From SIG603 sp044432645 (GTDB lineage Bacteria; Bacillota; Clostridia; Oscillospirales; Acutalibacteraceae): 64,000 nucleotides of DNA. Positions 46,009 to 56,173 of this stretch are shown piece after piece (position 1 is the first letter of the stretch; every line of letters starts with the position of its first letter). The notes beneath the pieces are model-generated. The model saw only the letters and a list, made by a program, of their open reading frames with translations. It was not told where the DNA came from and ran no database searches. The position numbers and the translations under genes were made by a program. The stretch spans positions 67,292 to 131,291 of the forward strand of contig JAWXUM010000003.1 of NCBI GenBank assembly GCA_044432645.1, read 5' to 3'.

Positions 46009-47031
46009 TTAAACCTCCCACTTAAATACAGTTTTAGAAGGTGAGGAGTAATCCTCTTTAAAAACATCATGAACTTCTGATAAATTTCTAACAACATGGT
46101 CAAAAGAAATTATTCTGCGAAGTCTTTTTTGAGTTTTTACATCACTTAAAATTTCTACGACTTTTTCAAAGTCAATTCTACCACTTCGGCTACATCCTAC
46201 CAAAGTTATACCTTTTTCTAGCACGTCACGAGTGTTCATAGGCACAGTATTTTCACTCACACCCATTAAAGCTACCATGCCTTGTGGGGCAATGTGTTTT
46301 ATAATTTGTTTATAAGCGGGTTCGCAGCCTAAACCACCAGCACATTCAAATGCATGGTCTACTATAAAATCATCACTTAAATCGCTTGCCAAGTGTGTTT
46401 GCGTGACAAAAGAAAAGTTTAATAGCTTGTCTGGCATAAGGCCTATAATATGCACTTTACACTCTGGACAAATCTTTTTAAGGACAATAGCAGTTACATA
46501 TGCCAAGTTGCCGTCGCCCCAAATTCCTATTGTTTCTTTACGGCTAGCCGATAATTTTTTAAATCTAGTAACAGCATGAACTGAAACGCTTACAAATTCT
46601 GACATAGCAGCTACTACAGGGTCTATATCGTCGTAAGGCACTGTTCTGTCTACAGGCAAGTTAACGTATTCACGCATAAAGCCGTCGATGCCACTGGACC
46701 TAAAGCCAGTTCCTATACCATAATTTTCGTAATATTCTTCGTTAAAATTCACTGGAATATTGGGAATCATTAAAACTGTTTGACCTACTTTGTAAGTACC
46801 TGTTGGGTCAAAAACTACAGTTCCACAAGCTTCGTGAATTAAAGCCATAGGTAGTTTTTTTCTTAAAATTTCAGCACTTCTAGTACCCATGTAATACCTT
46901 TGGTCTGCATGACAAAGTGCCATGTAGTTAGGTCTTATAACAACATCACTACCACGAGTGTTAATTTCTTTATGCTCGACCAAGAATGTTCTTGGACTAA
47001 TAAGTTGATACACTTCACTAATCAATATCAA
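46009..47031 (-). CDS. tarJ: Ribulose-5-phosphate reductase TarJ
   Basis: 340 residues of the zinc-dependent medium-chain dehydrogenase superfamily (ALCHADQRYY, HEACGTVVFDPTG, GDGNLAYV nucleotide site). It reduces ribulose-5-P to ribitol-5-P for CDP-ribitol. It overlaps tarI by four bases. The start may be TTG 47031 or TTG 47025; AGGAGG sits three and nine bases away respectively, so 47025 is the better fit. Confidence 0.88.
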   Translation of the reverse strand: MILISEVYQLISPRTFLVEHKEINTRGSDVVIRPNYMALCHADQRYYMGTRSAEILRKKLPMALIHEACGTVVFDPTGTYKVGQTVLMIPNIPVNFNEEYYENYGIGTGFRSSGIDGFMREYVNLPVDRTVPYDDIDPVVAAMSEFVSVSVHAVTRFKKLSASRKETIGIWGDGNLAYVTAIVLKKICPECKVHIIGLMPDKLLNFSFVTQTHLASDLSDDFIVDHAFECAGGLGCEPAYKQIIKHIAPQGMVALMGVSENTVPMNTRDVLEKGITLVGCSRSGRIDFEKVVEILSDVKTQKRLRRIISFDHVVRNLSEVHDVFKEDYSSPSKTVFKWEV

Positions 47032-47738
47032 ATACCTCCTATAAGAGCTTTTGCGATTTTATAATCGGTTACAGTAGTTATTTTAAAGTTACCAACATCT
47101 CCGTCAACTAAATGAACAGGTTTGCCACTAACTACAAAAATTTTGCAAGCATCGGTTAAAATTTGCTTTTGTTCTTCACTTAAAGAGAAGAACAAATCTT
47201 TAAGTTCTTTCATATTAAAGCTTTGTGGAGTTTGACCTTGATAAAGCTCTGCTCTGTTTGGAATGTCAGAAATAACTTTTCCGTCTAAAGTGTGAACAAT
47301 GGTGTCAGTTGCCATAATAGCAGTGTCACAAGCGCCATGCTCCAAAACAGCGTCGATATTATCGTTAATAATTCTTTGTGTTACAAAAACTCTAACAGCA
47401 TCATGAGTTACAATTACATCTTCTTCGTTTTCGCCATATTCGTTTTGAATTTCATCAATCACATTCATAATTGTTAAGTTTCTGTCTTTACCACCTGGAA
47501 CGATAACTAATTTTCGACTTAACTCATCTGGGATATATTTTTCTACAATATCTTGCATATATGTTACCCAGTCTGGGTGAATACCAGCGTAAACCATATT
47601 AAAACGTGGGTTAAGCAAGAATTTTTCAACTGTATGAATAATTAAAGGTTTGTCTCCTAATTGTAAAAATTGTTTAGGCATGTCTGCCATATTCATTCGT
47701 GAGCCAATCCCTCCGGCTAAAACTGCTGCAAATATCAT
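47028..47738 (-). CDS. tarI: Ribitol-5-phosphate cytidylyltransferase TarI
   Basis: 236 residues of the IspD-like nucleotidyltransferase family (AGGIGSRMNMADMPKQFL, THDAVRVFV, ELYQGQTPQSF, DGDVGNFKITTVTDYK). The variant matches TarI better than IspD because TarJ and a teichoic polymerase follow. It makes CDP-ribitol. AAAGGAA precedes the ATG. It starts the tarI-tarJ-polymerase unit. Confidence 0.88.
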   Translation of the reverse strand: MIFAAVLAGGIGSRMNMADMPKQFLQLGDKPLIIHTVEKFLLNPRFNMVYAGIHPDWVTYMQDIVEKYIPDELSRKLVIVPGGKDRNLTIMNVIDEIQNEYGENEEDVIVTHDAVRVFVTQRIINDNIDAVLEHGACDTAIMATDTIVHTLDGKVISDIPNRAELYQGQTPQSFNMKELKDLFFSLSEEQKQILTDACKIFVVSGKPVHLVDGDVGNFKITTVTDYKIAKALIGGI

Positions 47739-47907
47739 AATCGTAATTCCTTTTTTTATATTATTGGTTAAATAAATTTATAATATAATTTACCATAAAT
47801 TGTAAAATAAAAACATATTGATCTAATTTAAAAATAAAATCAATTAATTTATTCTAACATGAAATCTTAATTTAGTCAATTTAAAAATATGTTTTAAAAA
47901 AACAAAT

Positions 47908-47957
47908 AAACCACTATAACTAGTTTGGATTTTAAATTTCAAACTATTATAGTGGTT
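47908..47957 (-). terminator. Terminator after the exporter operon
   Basis: A long stem (47908-47927 with 47940-47957, AAACCACTATAA and its complement) just past the stop of the AbrB-tailed ATPase on the minus strand. Confidence 0.8.
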
Positions 47958-47970
47958 TTAATTCATGACA

Positions 47971-48861
47971 CTACGGTTTTTCTATAATTATTTTACCGTC
48001 TACTAGTTCCAATTTTACCTTATTGCCTGTTACTCCCATTTCTTTTAGCATTTCTGCTGGAATTTGAACCCTGCCAGCTTTGTCTAGCACAGCTAGTTCT
48101 TCTTGCACATGTTCTTCTTGTTCGTCTAATTCTGCCAAGTCACCTACTTTGCTTAAATCAGCCTTTACTACTCTAAACTCACTACTAGTTTTACCGTCCC
48201 TAATTGAAACTACTCTTTCAACTTGTTTGGCTAGTGACCTGTCGTGAGTTACGATTACTATAGTAAGTCCTAATTCCTTATTTAACTGTCTGAATATTTG
48301 CAAAATATGATTACTTGTTTTAATGTCAACCGAACCTGTTGGTTCGTCTGCTAGCAAGATTTTAGGGTTATTGGCTAGTGCTAATGCGATTGCTATACGT
48401 TGTTGCTCGCCACCTGACAGCTGATTTAGGTAATGGTCTTTACGGTGTGACATACCTACAAGTTCTAAAAGTTTTAAGGCTCTTTGCAACTTATCTTTTG
48501 AATCGCCAAAATACATAGGTACTTGTATATTTTGAATTGCAGTTAGATAAGGTATTAAATTTCTAGCATTGTTTTGCCAAACAAAGCCTACTGTAGAACG
48601 TTTATACTCAACTAATTCTTTTTCGCTTAACTTAAATAAATCTTTACCGTCGACAAACAAGCTACCCGCTGACGGCTTATCAAGTCCACCTATCATGTTT
48701 AAAAATGTTGATTTACCAGAACCACTATTTCCGATTATCGCCATTATTTCGCCTTTTTCAACGCTTAATTCCAAACCTTGCAAAGCTAAAACTTCTATGT
48801 CGGTGGTTTTGTAAATTTTAACAAGATTTTCGCACTGAATTATTGGCATGTTTTCATCCAT
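47971..48861 (-). CDS. MacB-type ABC ATPase with C-terminal AbrB-like domain
   Basis: 296 residues. The ATPase (about 1-225) has Walker A GNSGSGKST, signature LSGGEQQR and Walker B LLADEPTGS. After an acidic linker (about 235-250), a final stretch of about 45 residues (LDKAGRVQIPAEMLKEMGV, then KVKLELVDGKIIIEKP) matches the AbrB/SpoVT swapped-hairpin fold. The tail may bind DNA, dimerise or hold a partner. It overlaps the other ATPase gene by eight bases and ends the operon. Confidence 0.85.
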   Translation of the reverse strand: MDENMPIIQCENLVKIYKTTDIEVLALQGLELSVEKGEIMAIIGNSGSGKSTFLNMIGGLDKPSAGSLFVDGKDLFKLSEKELVEYKRSTVGFVWQNNARNLIPYLTAIQNIQVPMYFGDSKDKLQRALKLLELVGMSHRKDHYLNQLSGGEQQRIAIALALANNPKILLADEPTGSVDIKTSNHILQIFRQLNKELGLTIVIVTHDRSLAKQVERVVSIRDGKTSSEFRVVKADLSKVGDLAELDEQEEHVQEELAVLDKAGRVQIPAEMLKEMGVTGNKVKLELVDGKIIIEKP

Positions 48862-49531
48862 TTACAATTTCACCGTCCTCTAGTTCAAAAACTTCGTCGC
48901 CTATGTCCATAAGCTCTGTGTCGTGGGTTGTCATAACTACTGTTATGCCATGGTTTTGGCATAAATCTTTAAATATTTTCATAACCTGCAAACTTGTTAA
49001 TGTATCAAGCTCAGCTGTTGGTTCATCTGCAAAAAGCACTTTAGGCTCATGAACTATAGCTCTTGCAATAGCTACACGTTGTTGTTCACCACCTGAAAGC
49101 TCTTGTGGCATATGGTTCATTCTTGAACCTAGTCCCACCATAGTCAAACATTCGGTTACTCTTTTTTTCATATCGCCTTTGTATTTAGCAAGCCTTAGGG
49201 CGAACTCGACATTTTCGTAAGCTGTCATTATAGGGATAAGTGCAACTGACTGAAATATAAATCCAATATGATTGCGTCTAAGCTGTCCACATTTTTCATC
49301 GCTAAGCTTTGTTAAATCTACATCATCAAAGCTTATTTCGCCACTGGTTGCTTGGTCTAAAGCTGCTAAAATATTCATGAGTGTAGTTTTGCCAGAACCT
49401 GAACGACCTTTTAAAATGCTTAACTTGCCTGTTTGAATTTTAAGGCTTATACCTTTCAAAGCGTAAAACTCATCGCCACCTGCTATAGGAAAGGCTCTTT
49501 TAATATCTTTAGTTTTAATAATATAATCCAT
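48854..49531 (-). CDS. MacB-type ABC ATPase
   Basis: 225 residues with Walker A GRSGSGKTT, signature LSGGEQQR and Walker B LFADEPTAELD, without an extra domain. It probably pairs with the AbrB-tailed ATPase on the single large permease. AAGGAGG precedes the ATG. Confidence 0.9.
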   Translation of the reverse strand: MDYIIKTKDIKRAFPIAGGDEFYALKGISLKIQTGKLSILKGRSGSGKTTLMNILAALDQATSGEISFDDVDLTKLSDEKCGQLRRNHIGFIFQSVALIPIMTAYENVEFALRLAKYKGDMKKRVTECLTMVGLGSRMNHMPQELSGGEQQRVAIARAIVHEPKVLFADEPTAELDTLTSLQVMKIFKDLCQNHGITVVMTTHDTELMDIGDEVFELEDGEIVNG

Positions 49532-49542
49532 AAAAGCCCTCC

Positions 49543-52356
49543 TTAATCTTCGCCAAGTTTTAAAGCTTGTGTTATTTTTAGTTTAGAAATCATAGTCCAT
49601 AGCACTATCATACAAACAACTATCATAAGTGCGACTATAGTGAATATTTTTAGGTTATCGCTTAAATTAGATATTACGTTAAGTGGCAAGGCATGGTCTG
49701 CTGAAGTATAGGTTATTTCAACAAGTGGTACGTATAGTTTTGAGGCTATAAAGCCTGTTACCGTGCCTACTATTATAGCGTAACCTGACACACAAAGTTG
49801 CTCGTTTCCAAGCATTTGTAGTATCTCTTTCATTGACATACCCATAGCCCTAAATATACCAAATTGAAGTTGTCTTGACATCATAGACAGTATCCAGTAT
49901 ATTAAAAATCCTACCGTACAAAGCACCAGTACCGTTATAAATCCTACCGTTAATATACCGTTTGTGCCTTGGAAAATTGGGTCATTTTTTTGTTCTGTTA
50001 CCAGTGCTGATGCGTCATCAAAAGTACTAAACTCTAGATTGTATTCAGTAGCAAAGTCATAAATTGGCTGAGTGCTATCTTCCATATCAAACCAAATTTC
50101 ATAAGGAATTACCCCCATATATGACTGTAATTGTGACAGATTGGCAACTATTAAATAATTATTTATCTCTTTTATTGTACTATCACCAGCTACAGAAGTT
50201 GTTACTGAATTATATGAAGGCCAATAATCTATAAACGCATATATTGTACCTCTTATTTGTTCTTTAGTAGTTTCGTTGTAATATGTAACTGTGTCGCCTA
50301 CCTCAAAACCACCCTCGGTTTTAGCGTTGGAAGACATTAATATAGCCTCTGAATTTTGTGAAATTGCATTTAAATACTCATACCAATGGTATGGAAGCAA
50401 ATCTTCGTCAAACCATGCTGTTACACCAAATTCGTCAGTTTCTATACCCATAACGGTAACGTTGTCCAGCGCTCCATCATCGTATTTTAACATAAATTGG
50501 TCACTACTATAAACTTTGGTGTAGTTTTCAACTCCCTCAATTTGGGAATACTTGGCAAAATCTGGCTCTGTGTAAACTAATTCTGTCATGCCAGTTGTAT
50601 CTTCCGCTACTGAATCGGAATTGTCTGCCCAAACTTCTTGAACAACAACATCTGCACCAATGTCGTAGTAAATTCCGTCTTCTTCATTTGAATTTATTGT
50701 TCTAGCTGTTATAGAATTAAAAATACCTATAGAAATAGTTAAAATTAGGAAAACCATAATAAAACCTTGGTTATCCTTAGCTCCTATAACTCGTCTAAAT
50801 GAAACATAAGCTGACGGGCTCCACCTACGTTTTCCAATAAAAAATATAAGTTTCATAAGCCAAGGAAAAATTCTAAGAGCTAAAAGTGAAACACCTATAA
50901 TGAAAACTGATGAATAGATAAATATTGTAGGGTCTAAATTTTCACCCAAAGCAACTTGTTGCATAAACCACTCTTTTTGGTTCTCAACTGAATACCAACC
51001 GTAAAGTGCAATTGCTATTAAAACAAGGTCGACTCCAAGTTTTTCCCATAATTTAAGGTTAAATCTTTGTTGTTTTTTTCGTTTTGCCATAACTATACCA
51101 ACATTAGCATGCTTAAACACAGGTAAAACCATAGTAACAACAGAGAAAACTGCCGCCAAAAGTGAATATATTACAGCTTTGTATCCTATAACAGCTGGCA
51201 AACTTGAGCGATTTACAAACTCTAAAAATGCATTTGATGAACCTAAAACTTGACATAAAATATAACCAAATGGTATGCCTACAATTAAACTTAAGCTGCT
51301 TATCATGGTACTTTGTATTAGATATATAGAAATAATTTGTTTTTTACTAGCTCCACGGCTTTTAAAAATAGCTATTTCAGATTGTTCCATTTCTAAAATT
51401 TGTCGTGAAACCATATATATAAATGCTGCTAATAAGATGAAAATTGGCACTTGTAACACAAGCAATGTTACATTTAAGTGTGATTTTTCATCGACATGCT
51501 CAGTTAAAATATCTGAGAAATTCATAGAATACCATGAACTGTTCATGTCATCAAGAACATCTGCATATTCTTCTGTAACTTCTATAATATTTTCTACATT
51601 AGTTGTTTTAATATCTGTAAAATCTAACTGTGTTGTTATCATAACTGACATAGAATTAGTTGTGGTTTCACCGATAAACAATTCTTCAAAGACAGATTGC
51701 GACATAAACACGTCCTCTCTGTAAGCGCTTGGTGTAATTACCCAGTAAATATCGCTTGAGCTAGAATTTTCGTAAACTCCTTTAATTGTTATCTTATAAG
51801 GAACGTTGTTTGCGTCGGTTAAATTAGTTAGCGTGTATGTTTCGCCAACTAAAAGCTCTGTTGACATAAGCATTGACTCGCTTATTATAACACCTATTGA
51901 ACCGTCTTCCTCTAGAGTATCGCTATACATTTCTCCTGTTATTATATTAACATGTTCTTGCATATTACTTAAAAAACTAACATTGATTTTTTCGTAATCG
52001 TCGTCTTCATTTTCTAGGTCAGCTTGAATAGATTTTATTTGAAATCTAGCAATTACGTCCATTTCATCGACACCAACTTCATCGCTAAAACTATACATCA
52101 GTTCTTCTAAACTAGCTAAATCTTCCATGCTTGATGAACTGTTTTTAGACAAACTAGTACCGGCTGAAAAATTACCTGTATATTTATTTTCTTCGACTAA
52201 ATAATCACTAAGCTGTGTATCTAGACTATTTTGCAAAACTGCTTGCGAATAAATTGGTGTTGCTGCTACTATACCAATTAACAAAATATTGCCTATGACA
52301 AGGCTTAGTATCATCCATTTTTTACTTAATATTTTCTGTAAAACAAATTTAAACAA
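49543..52356 (-). CDS. FtsX-type ABC permease, 937 residues
   Basis: A large permease with an N-terminal helix, a roughly 250-residue extracytoplasmic domain, a first FtsX core (about 290-430), two further helices, a second extracytoplasmic domain and a C-terminal FtsX core (about 790-937). The duplicated FtsX layout means one polypeptide can supply the whole membrane part. TTG start with GGGGTGAGG before it. It lies between three adaptor genes and two ATPase genes. Confidence 0.85.
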   Translation of the reverse strand: MFKFVLQKILSKKWMILSLVIGNILLIGIVAATPIYSQAVLQNSLDTQLSDYLVEENKYTGNFSAGTSLSKNSSSSMEDLASLEELMYSFSDEVGVDEMDVIARFQIKSIQADLENEDDDYEKINVSFLSNMQEHVNIITGEMYSDTLEEDGSIGVIISESMLMSTELLVGETYTLTNLTDANNVPYKITIKGVYENSSSSDIYWVITPSAYREDVFMSQSVFEELFIGETTTNSMSVMITTQLDFTDIKTTNVENIIEVTEEYADVLDDMNSSWYSMNFSDILTEHVDEKSHLNVTLLVLQVPIFILLAAFIYMVSRQILEMEQSEIAIFKSRGASKKQIISIYLIQSTMISSLSLIVGIPFGYILCQVLGSSNAFLEFVNRSSLPAVIGYKAVIYSLLAAVFSVVTMVLPVFKHANVGIVMAKRKKQQRFNLKLWEKLGVDLVLIAIALYGWYSVENQKEWFMQQVALGENLDPTIFIYSSVFIIGVSLLALRIFPWLMKLIFFIGKRRWSPSAYVSFRRVIGAKDNQGFIMVFLILTISIGIFNSITARTINSNEEDGIYYDIGADVVVQEVWADNSDSVAEDTTGMTELVYTEPDFAKYSQIEGVENYTKVYSSDQFMLKYDDGALDNVTVMGIETDEFGVTAWFDEDLLPYHWYEYLNAISQNSEAILMSSNAKTEGGFEVGDTVTYYNETTKEQIRGTIYAFIDYWPSYNSVTTSVAGDSTIKEINNYLIVANLSQLQSYMGVIPYEIWFDMEDSTQPIYDFATEYNLEFSTFDDASALVTEQKNDPIFQGTNGILTVGFITVLVLCTVGFLIYWILSMMSRQLQFGIFRAMGMSMKEILQMLGNEQLCVSGYAIIVGTVTGFIASKLYVPLVEITYTSADHALPLNVISNLSDNLKIFTIVALMIVVCMIVLWTMISKLKITQALKLGED

Positions 52357-52366
52357 AACCTCACCC

Positions 52367-53473
52367 CTATTCTATAACAACTATTTGTTCTTGTGTTAAC
52401 CCGTCTTCGATGCAATAGTAATCATTATTACTATAAATTGTGGATATATACCTTTTTTTCAAAATTCCATCTTCTAAAACATTTACATAATATGAACCGT
52501 CGTACTTTGTAACAGCGTCTTCATCAATTATCAAAACGTCTTCCAGACTAACTGTAGTAACGGTGGCTGTTGCATTTTTAATGTTAGTACTAATCTCTTC
52601 TACACTGACATCGCTTGACACATAATCTATTTGAATATAACTTGCAGTTTGACTTAAATCACTTGATAATATGTCAGCTGAACATATAACAGTACCTGTT
52701 AGATATATAACATTTCCAAGATTACCTATTTCAATTTCCACTTCAGAACCCCAGTCAAAACCTGTGCCATCTGAAAGTTTAACTAAATATTCATTAACTG
52801 ATGATAATGTAATAGCCTGTATTGATTGCCCTACAGTATCGCCCTCATCTAAGTCAGATATTCCAGTAATTTGCCCACTGTATGGCGCTACTAAATACTG
52901 AACTTCGCTGTCGGCGTCAAGCTGTGCAATTTCTTCTTCTAACGCTTCTATTGACCTAGTTGTTGTGTATTTGTACTGATTGTGCTCAGAAGTTAACTTT
53001 TCTATATTTAGGCTTTGTATTTCATAATCATAACTGCCTTTTTCAAGGCTTTCTAATACTGATTTTTGTGTACTTAAATTTGTGTTATATGTACTAACTG
53101 CATTTGCGTAGCTTTCTTCAAGGCTCTCTAGTTGCAATTCTTTTTGTGCTATAGTAACAGCACTTACTTCTAACACATAACTTGCAATTATGTCGCCAGA
53201 TTCTATATAATCGCCATTATCTACATAAAATTCCTGAAAAAATCCACTTTCTTCAAAATATATTTGTCTTTCATAAGCATACTGAATACTTACGCCTGTG
53301 CTTTGTGTATCGGTGTAATCTGCAATTTCTGCTGTAGTAGTTTCGTACTCTATTTCCTCTGGAACTATTAAGCTTATATCTATAAAGTCTTCATCATCAC
53401 TTGTACAAGCTGTAAATGTACACAGGCTTAAACCTAATAAGACGAATATCAATTTTTGTTTAATTTTGAACAT
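52367..53473 (-). CDS. HlyD/MacA-like adaptor lipoprotein (third)
   Basis: 368 residues with a lipoprotein signal (TFTACTSDD, Cys near residue 23), a biotinyl-lipoyl-like hairpin region, a helical hairpin (about 120-190) and a beta-barrel end. It shares fold and operon with the two following-strand neighbours. It overlaps the previous adaptor gene by 14 bases. GGAAGGGG precedes the ATG. Confidence 0.8.
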   Translation of the reverse strand: MFKIKQKLIFVLLGLSLCTFTACTSDDEDFIDISLIVPEEIEYETTTAEIADYTDTQSTGVSIQYAYERQIYFEESGFFQEFYVDNGDYIESGDIIASYVLEVSAVTIAQKELQLESLEESYANAVSTYNTNLSTQKSVLESLEKGSYDYEIQSLNIEKLTSEHNQYKYTTTRSIEALEEEIAQLDADSEVQYLVAPYSGQITGISDLDEGDTVGQSIQAITLSSVNEYLVKLSDGTGFDWGSEVEIEIGNLGNVIYLTGTVICSADILSSDLSQTASYIQIDYVSSDVSVEEISTNIKNATATVTTVSLEDVLIIDEDAVTKYDGSYYVNVLEDGILKKRYISTIYSNNDYYCIEDGLTQEQIVVIE

Positions 53474-54845
53474 AAATTATATCCCCTTCCTGTAAGCCTT
53501 CTGTTATTTGTATGTAAGAGTCATTTGAAAGTCCTTGTGTTACATCAGTTTTAATTAGCTCACCGTCTTCAACAATGTAAACATAATAACCTGAATAACC
53601 TGAACCGTACACTGCGTTTACTGGCACCCTTAAAACATCTTCTGTAATTTGAGTGTATATTTCCAAGTTGACAAAATCACCAGCTTCTACACTTGTACTA
53701 TCACCTACAAAGTTAAATGTAGATGTTACCTCTACACCAGCATAAGTTAAAGCTATATATTCTGATGTTTCAATTGGTACATATTCAAGTTCATATTCCT
53801 GCTCACCAATTACTCCGACAACTTTTAGTGCAGTATCTATCGCTCGGCTTCCTATATATTCTGTGTTAACACTTATATCGTCGCTGTTTGCTATACAAAT
53901 AACTGTTTCGTAAGCCTTAACACTGTCACCAGCTAACAGATTTTCAAAATATACAACTGTTCCACTAAACGGAGCTACTAAAACATTGTTTACTACTGAA
54001 TTTTCCAAAGCTTCTAGTGATGTATTAAGCTGACTTAACTCTAAACTTTGAGTTTCTTTAGCTTGTGACACATTCATTTGTGCTGTTTCTACATTAGCTT
54101 TCTCCTGTGCTAATTGACTGTCTGTTACTTCACTTACAGTTGGCACTTCCACCTCTGGAACTATTATTTCTATATTTGCAATTTCTTCTTCTAGTTCTGC
54201 TATTTGCTCTTCTAGGTTAATTTCTTCTTGGATTTCTTCTGATATTTCAGTTTCTTGCTCTTCTTGTGTTAAACTTTCTTCAAAAACTTCTGCTTCTTGC
54301 TCAAGCTGCGCTTTTAGTTCTTCTATCTCTTGTTCTAACTGTTCTTTAAGCTCTTGAGCCTCTTGCTCTAACTGTGCTTTAAGCTCTTCAGCTTCATTTA
54401 CATCTTCGTAATACTGTGCCCAAATTTCTGAGTATTCAAGAAGTTTTTCGTATTCAAGTTCAGCTATCTCTGCCTGTATTTCCAGTTGTTCGTTAGTATA
54501 GCTATATATTTTTTCGTTGTATTCAATTTGCTCTTTTGCGCTTGCTATTTCCTCTTCTAGCTGACTTGTGTCAATTTCCAGAAGTATGTCACCCTCTTGA
54601 ACATCGTCACCAAGCTTAACATAACTATTGTAAACTACGCCTGAACTTTCATACATTAACTCTTCTACATAAGGCTTTACAACAGCTTCGTAACTTGTTT
54701 TGGAAATTATATCTCCTACTTCTACAACTGCAGTATCCATAACTACTCCAACAGGCTCTAATAGCTCTGGCGCTTCTTGTGCGCTACATGAAACAAGCGA
54801 AAAAGTGCATACGCTTGCCATTAATATACATAATAACTTTTTCAA
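53460..54845 (-). CDS. HlyD/MacA-like adaptor lipoprotein with extended coiled coil (second)
   Basis: 461 residues with a lipoprotein signal (LVSCSAQ) and a long Glu/Gln/Leu-rich coiled coil (about 95-275) built from repeated EQLEQE-like heptads, longer than in the other two adaptors. A barrel and end domain follow. TTG start with GGGGTGGG. The coiled coil could reach far from the membrane to a partner. Confidence 0.82.
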   Translation of the reverse strand: MKKLLCILMASVCTFSLVSCSAQEAPELLEPVGVVMDTAVVEVGDIISKTSYEAVVKPYVEELMYESSGVVYNSYVKLGDDVQEGDILLEIDTSQLEEEIASAKEQIEYNEKIYSYTNEQLEIQAEIAELEYEKLLEYSEIWAQYYEDVNEAEELKAQLEQEAQELKEQLEQEIEELKAQLEQEAEVFEESLTQEEQETEISEEIQEEINLEEQIAELEEEIANIEIIVPEVEVPTVSEVTDSQLAQEKANVETAQMNVSQAKETQSLELSQLNTSLEALENSVVNNVLVAPFSGTVVYFENLLAGDSVKAYETVICIANSDDISVNTEYIGSRAIDTALKVVGVIGEQEYELEYVPIETSEYIALTYAGVEVTSTFNFVGDSTSVEAGDFVNLEIYTQITEDVLRVPVNAVYGSGYSGYYVYIVEDGELIKTDVTQGLSNDSYIQITEGLQEGDIIYVQN

Positions 54846-54846
54846 A

Positions 54847-55926
54847 CTAATCCCACCCCACTATTATCACGTCGCCTTCTTCTACACCACTAATGATTTC
54901 AACATAGCCGTCAGATTCTGCGCCAATTTCTACATATTTAAAACCTCTAACACCGTCTTCGTTTAAGTAATAGACAATATCTTGCCCTTTCGACTGCTTA
55001 ATTGCATCTTCTGTTAAATATAATACGTCTAAATAAGCTTCATAAACAACCTGAATATATCCTTTGTCGCCGTTACTAAGCGCTACTTGAACATCGTCAA
55101 GTTCTATGTAATATTCGAAATCTTTTTCATCTTCGTCATACTGTGCTATAGCTACAGTTCCAGTATAATATTCACTGTTTACCTCTATTTCAATTGAATC
55201 ACCAACTTCAAAAATATCGGTATATTTAGAATCAAAAACAAACATAGATGTAGCATCGTCTAAAATTTTAATAACCATGCTATCTCTGTCGCTTACATAA
55301 GTACGGTCTGTACTGCAAACATATGAAATTATTCCGTCCATTGGGGCATAAATTTGTCTTTTTGTAATTTTCTCTTCTATTTCAACGAGATTTAACTCCG
55401 CTATATATAGGTCATCTTCTATATCAGTTTTTTGACTTTCATAACTTGAAACAACTTCACTAGCTGTTTTCGCTGTCGCTAGTTCTTCGTCGCTCAAAGT
55501 TTTTAGGTACGCAACTTGAGCCGAATACATAGTGTCAATAGTTTCTTCTATTTGTGACAATTCTAGCTCCAACTTTTCAATACTATTTTGGCAAGACAGC
55601 AGTTGAGCGTCTAAATCATCCATATTAAGCTGAGCTAACAGTTGACCTTCTTCTACAGTGTCGCCAGTTTGTACATATATTTCGTCTACAGCGTATCCGT
55701 CGACCTGAAAGTAAAGTTCTTGAGTAACAGTTGCCATATACTGCGCTGTTACTTTTCCGTCATCAACAATATCACCACGAGTTACCACTGTTGTTTCATA
55801 AGTTGTTTCTTTGTACTCAGACACAACAGGTGTTACTTGAAATTCCTGTTCTTCTGGAATTAAATTTATAACAACTACCGCCAAAGCACAAACAGCCACC
55901 AGTGCTACAGCTATTTTCAGTTTCAT
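54847..55926 (-). CDS. HlyD/MacA-like adaptor, membrane-anchored (first)
   Basis: 359 residues, starting at ATG 55926 (AGAGGG eight bases upstream; GTG 55944 is an alternative). An N-terminal helix (about 3-22) anchors it without a lipobox, followed by the lipoyl-hairpin and barrel pattern. It is first in the six-gene exporter operon. Confidence 0.8.
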   Translation of the reverse strand: MKLKIAVALVAVCALAVVVINLIPEEQEFQVTPVVSEYKETTYETTVVTRGDIVDDGKVTAQYMATVTQELYFQVDGYAVDEIYVQTGDTVEEGQLLAQLNMDDLDAQLLSCQNSIEKLELELSQIEETIDTMYSAQVAYLKTLSDEELATAKTASEVVSSYESQKTDIEDDLYIAELNLVEIEEKITKRQIYAPMDGIISYVCSTDRTYVSDRDSMVIKILDDATSMFVFDSKYTDIFEVGDSIEIEVNSEYYTGTVAIAQYDEDEKDFEYYIELDDVQVALSNGDKGYIQVVYEAYLDVLYLTEDAIKQSKGQDIVYYLNEDGVRGFKYVEIGAESDGYVEIISGVEEGDVIIVGWD

Positions 55927-55963
55927 TATAATCGCCCTCTTCACTTATAATTTAATTTAGATT

Positions 55964-55992
55964 ATTATACCACACTTAATGTGAAGATTTAA
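55964..55992 (-). promoter_or_regulatory. Probable promoter of the exporter operon
   Basis: Minus strand TATAAT (55964-55969) with a weak TTAAAT -35 (55987-55992) at 17 bases. The spacer contains a small CACA/TGTG dyad, a possible regulator site. Confidence 0.5.
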
Positions 55993-56086
55993 TGAATAAA
56001 TCGTTTATTTTTGAGTTTTTTTAATAAAATAGTATATTTATTTTTATAAATTTGTTGTTGTTTTAGTAAGTTTGCAATGAAATGTA

Positions 56087-56150
56087 AATAAAAACTTCCC
56101 AACAGACTAGACTCAATACAAGAGAAAAGTTTGAAAGGAAGTTTTTTATT
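56087..56150 (-). terminator. Terminator after the lipoprotein gene
   Basis: AATAAAAACTTCC (56087-56099) pairs with GGAAGTTTTTTATT (56137-56150), 24 bases past the minus-strand stop at 56174; ends the Dlt-like operon. Confidence 0.7.
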
Positions 56151-56173
56151 ATAGAAAATACATTTTTTGAATT

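Noticed and set aside
51275..51724. Plus-strand 149-codon frame
   Set aside because: Antisense to the FtsX-type permease; shadow frame.
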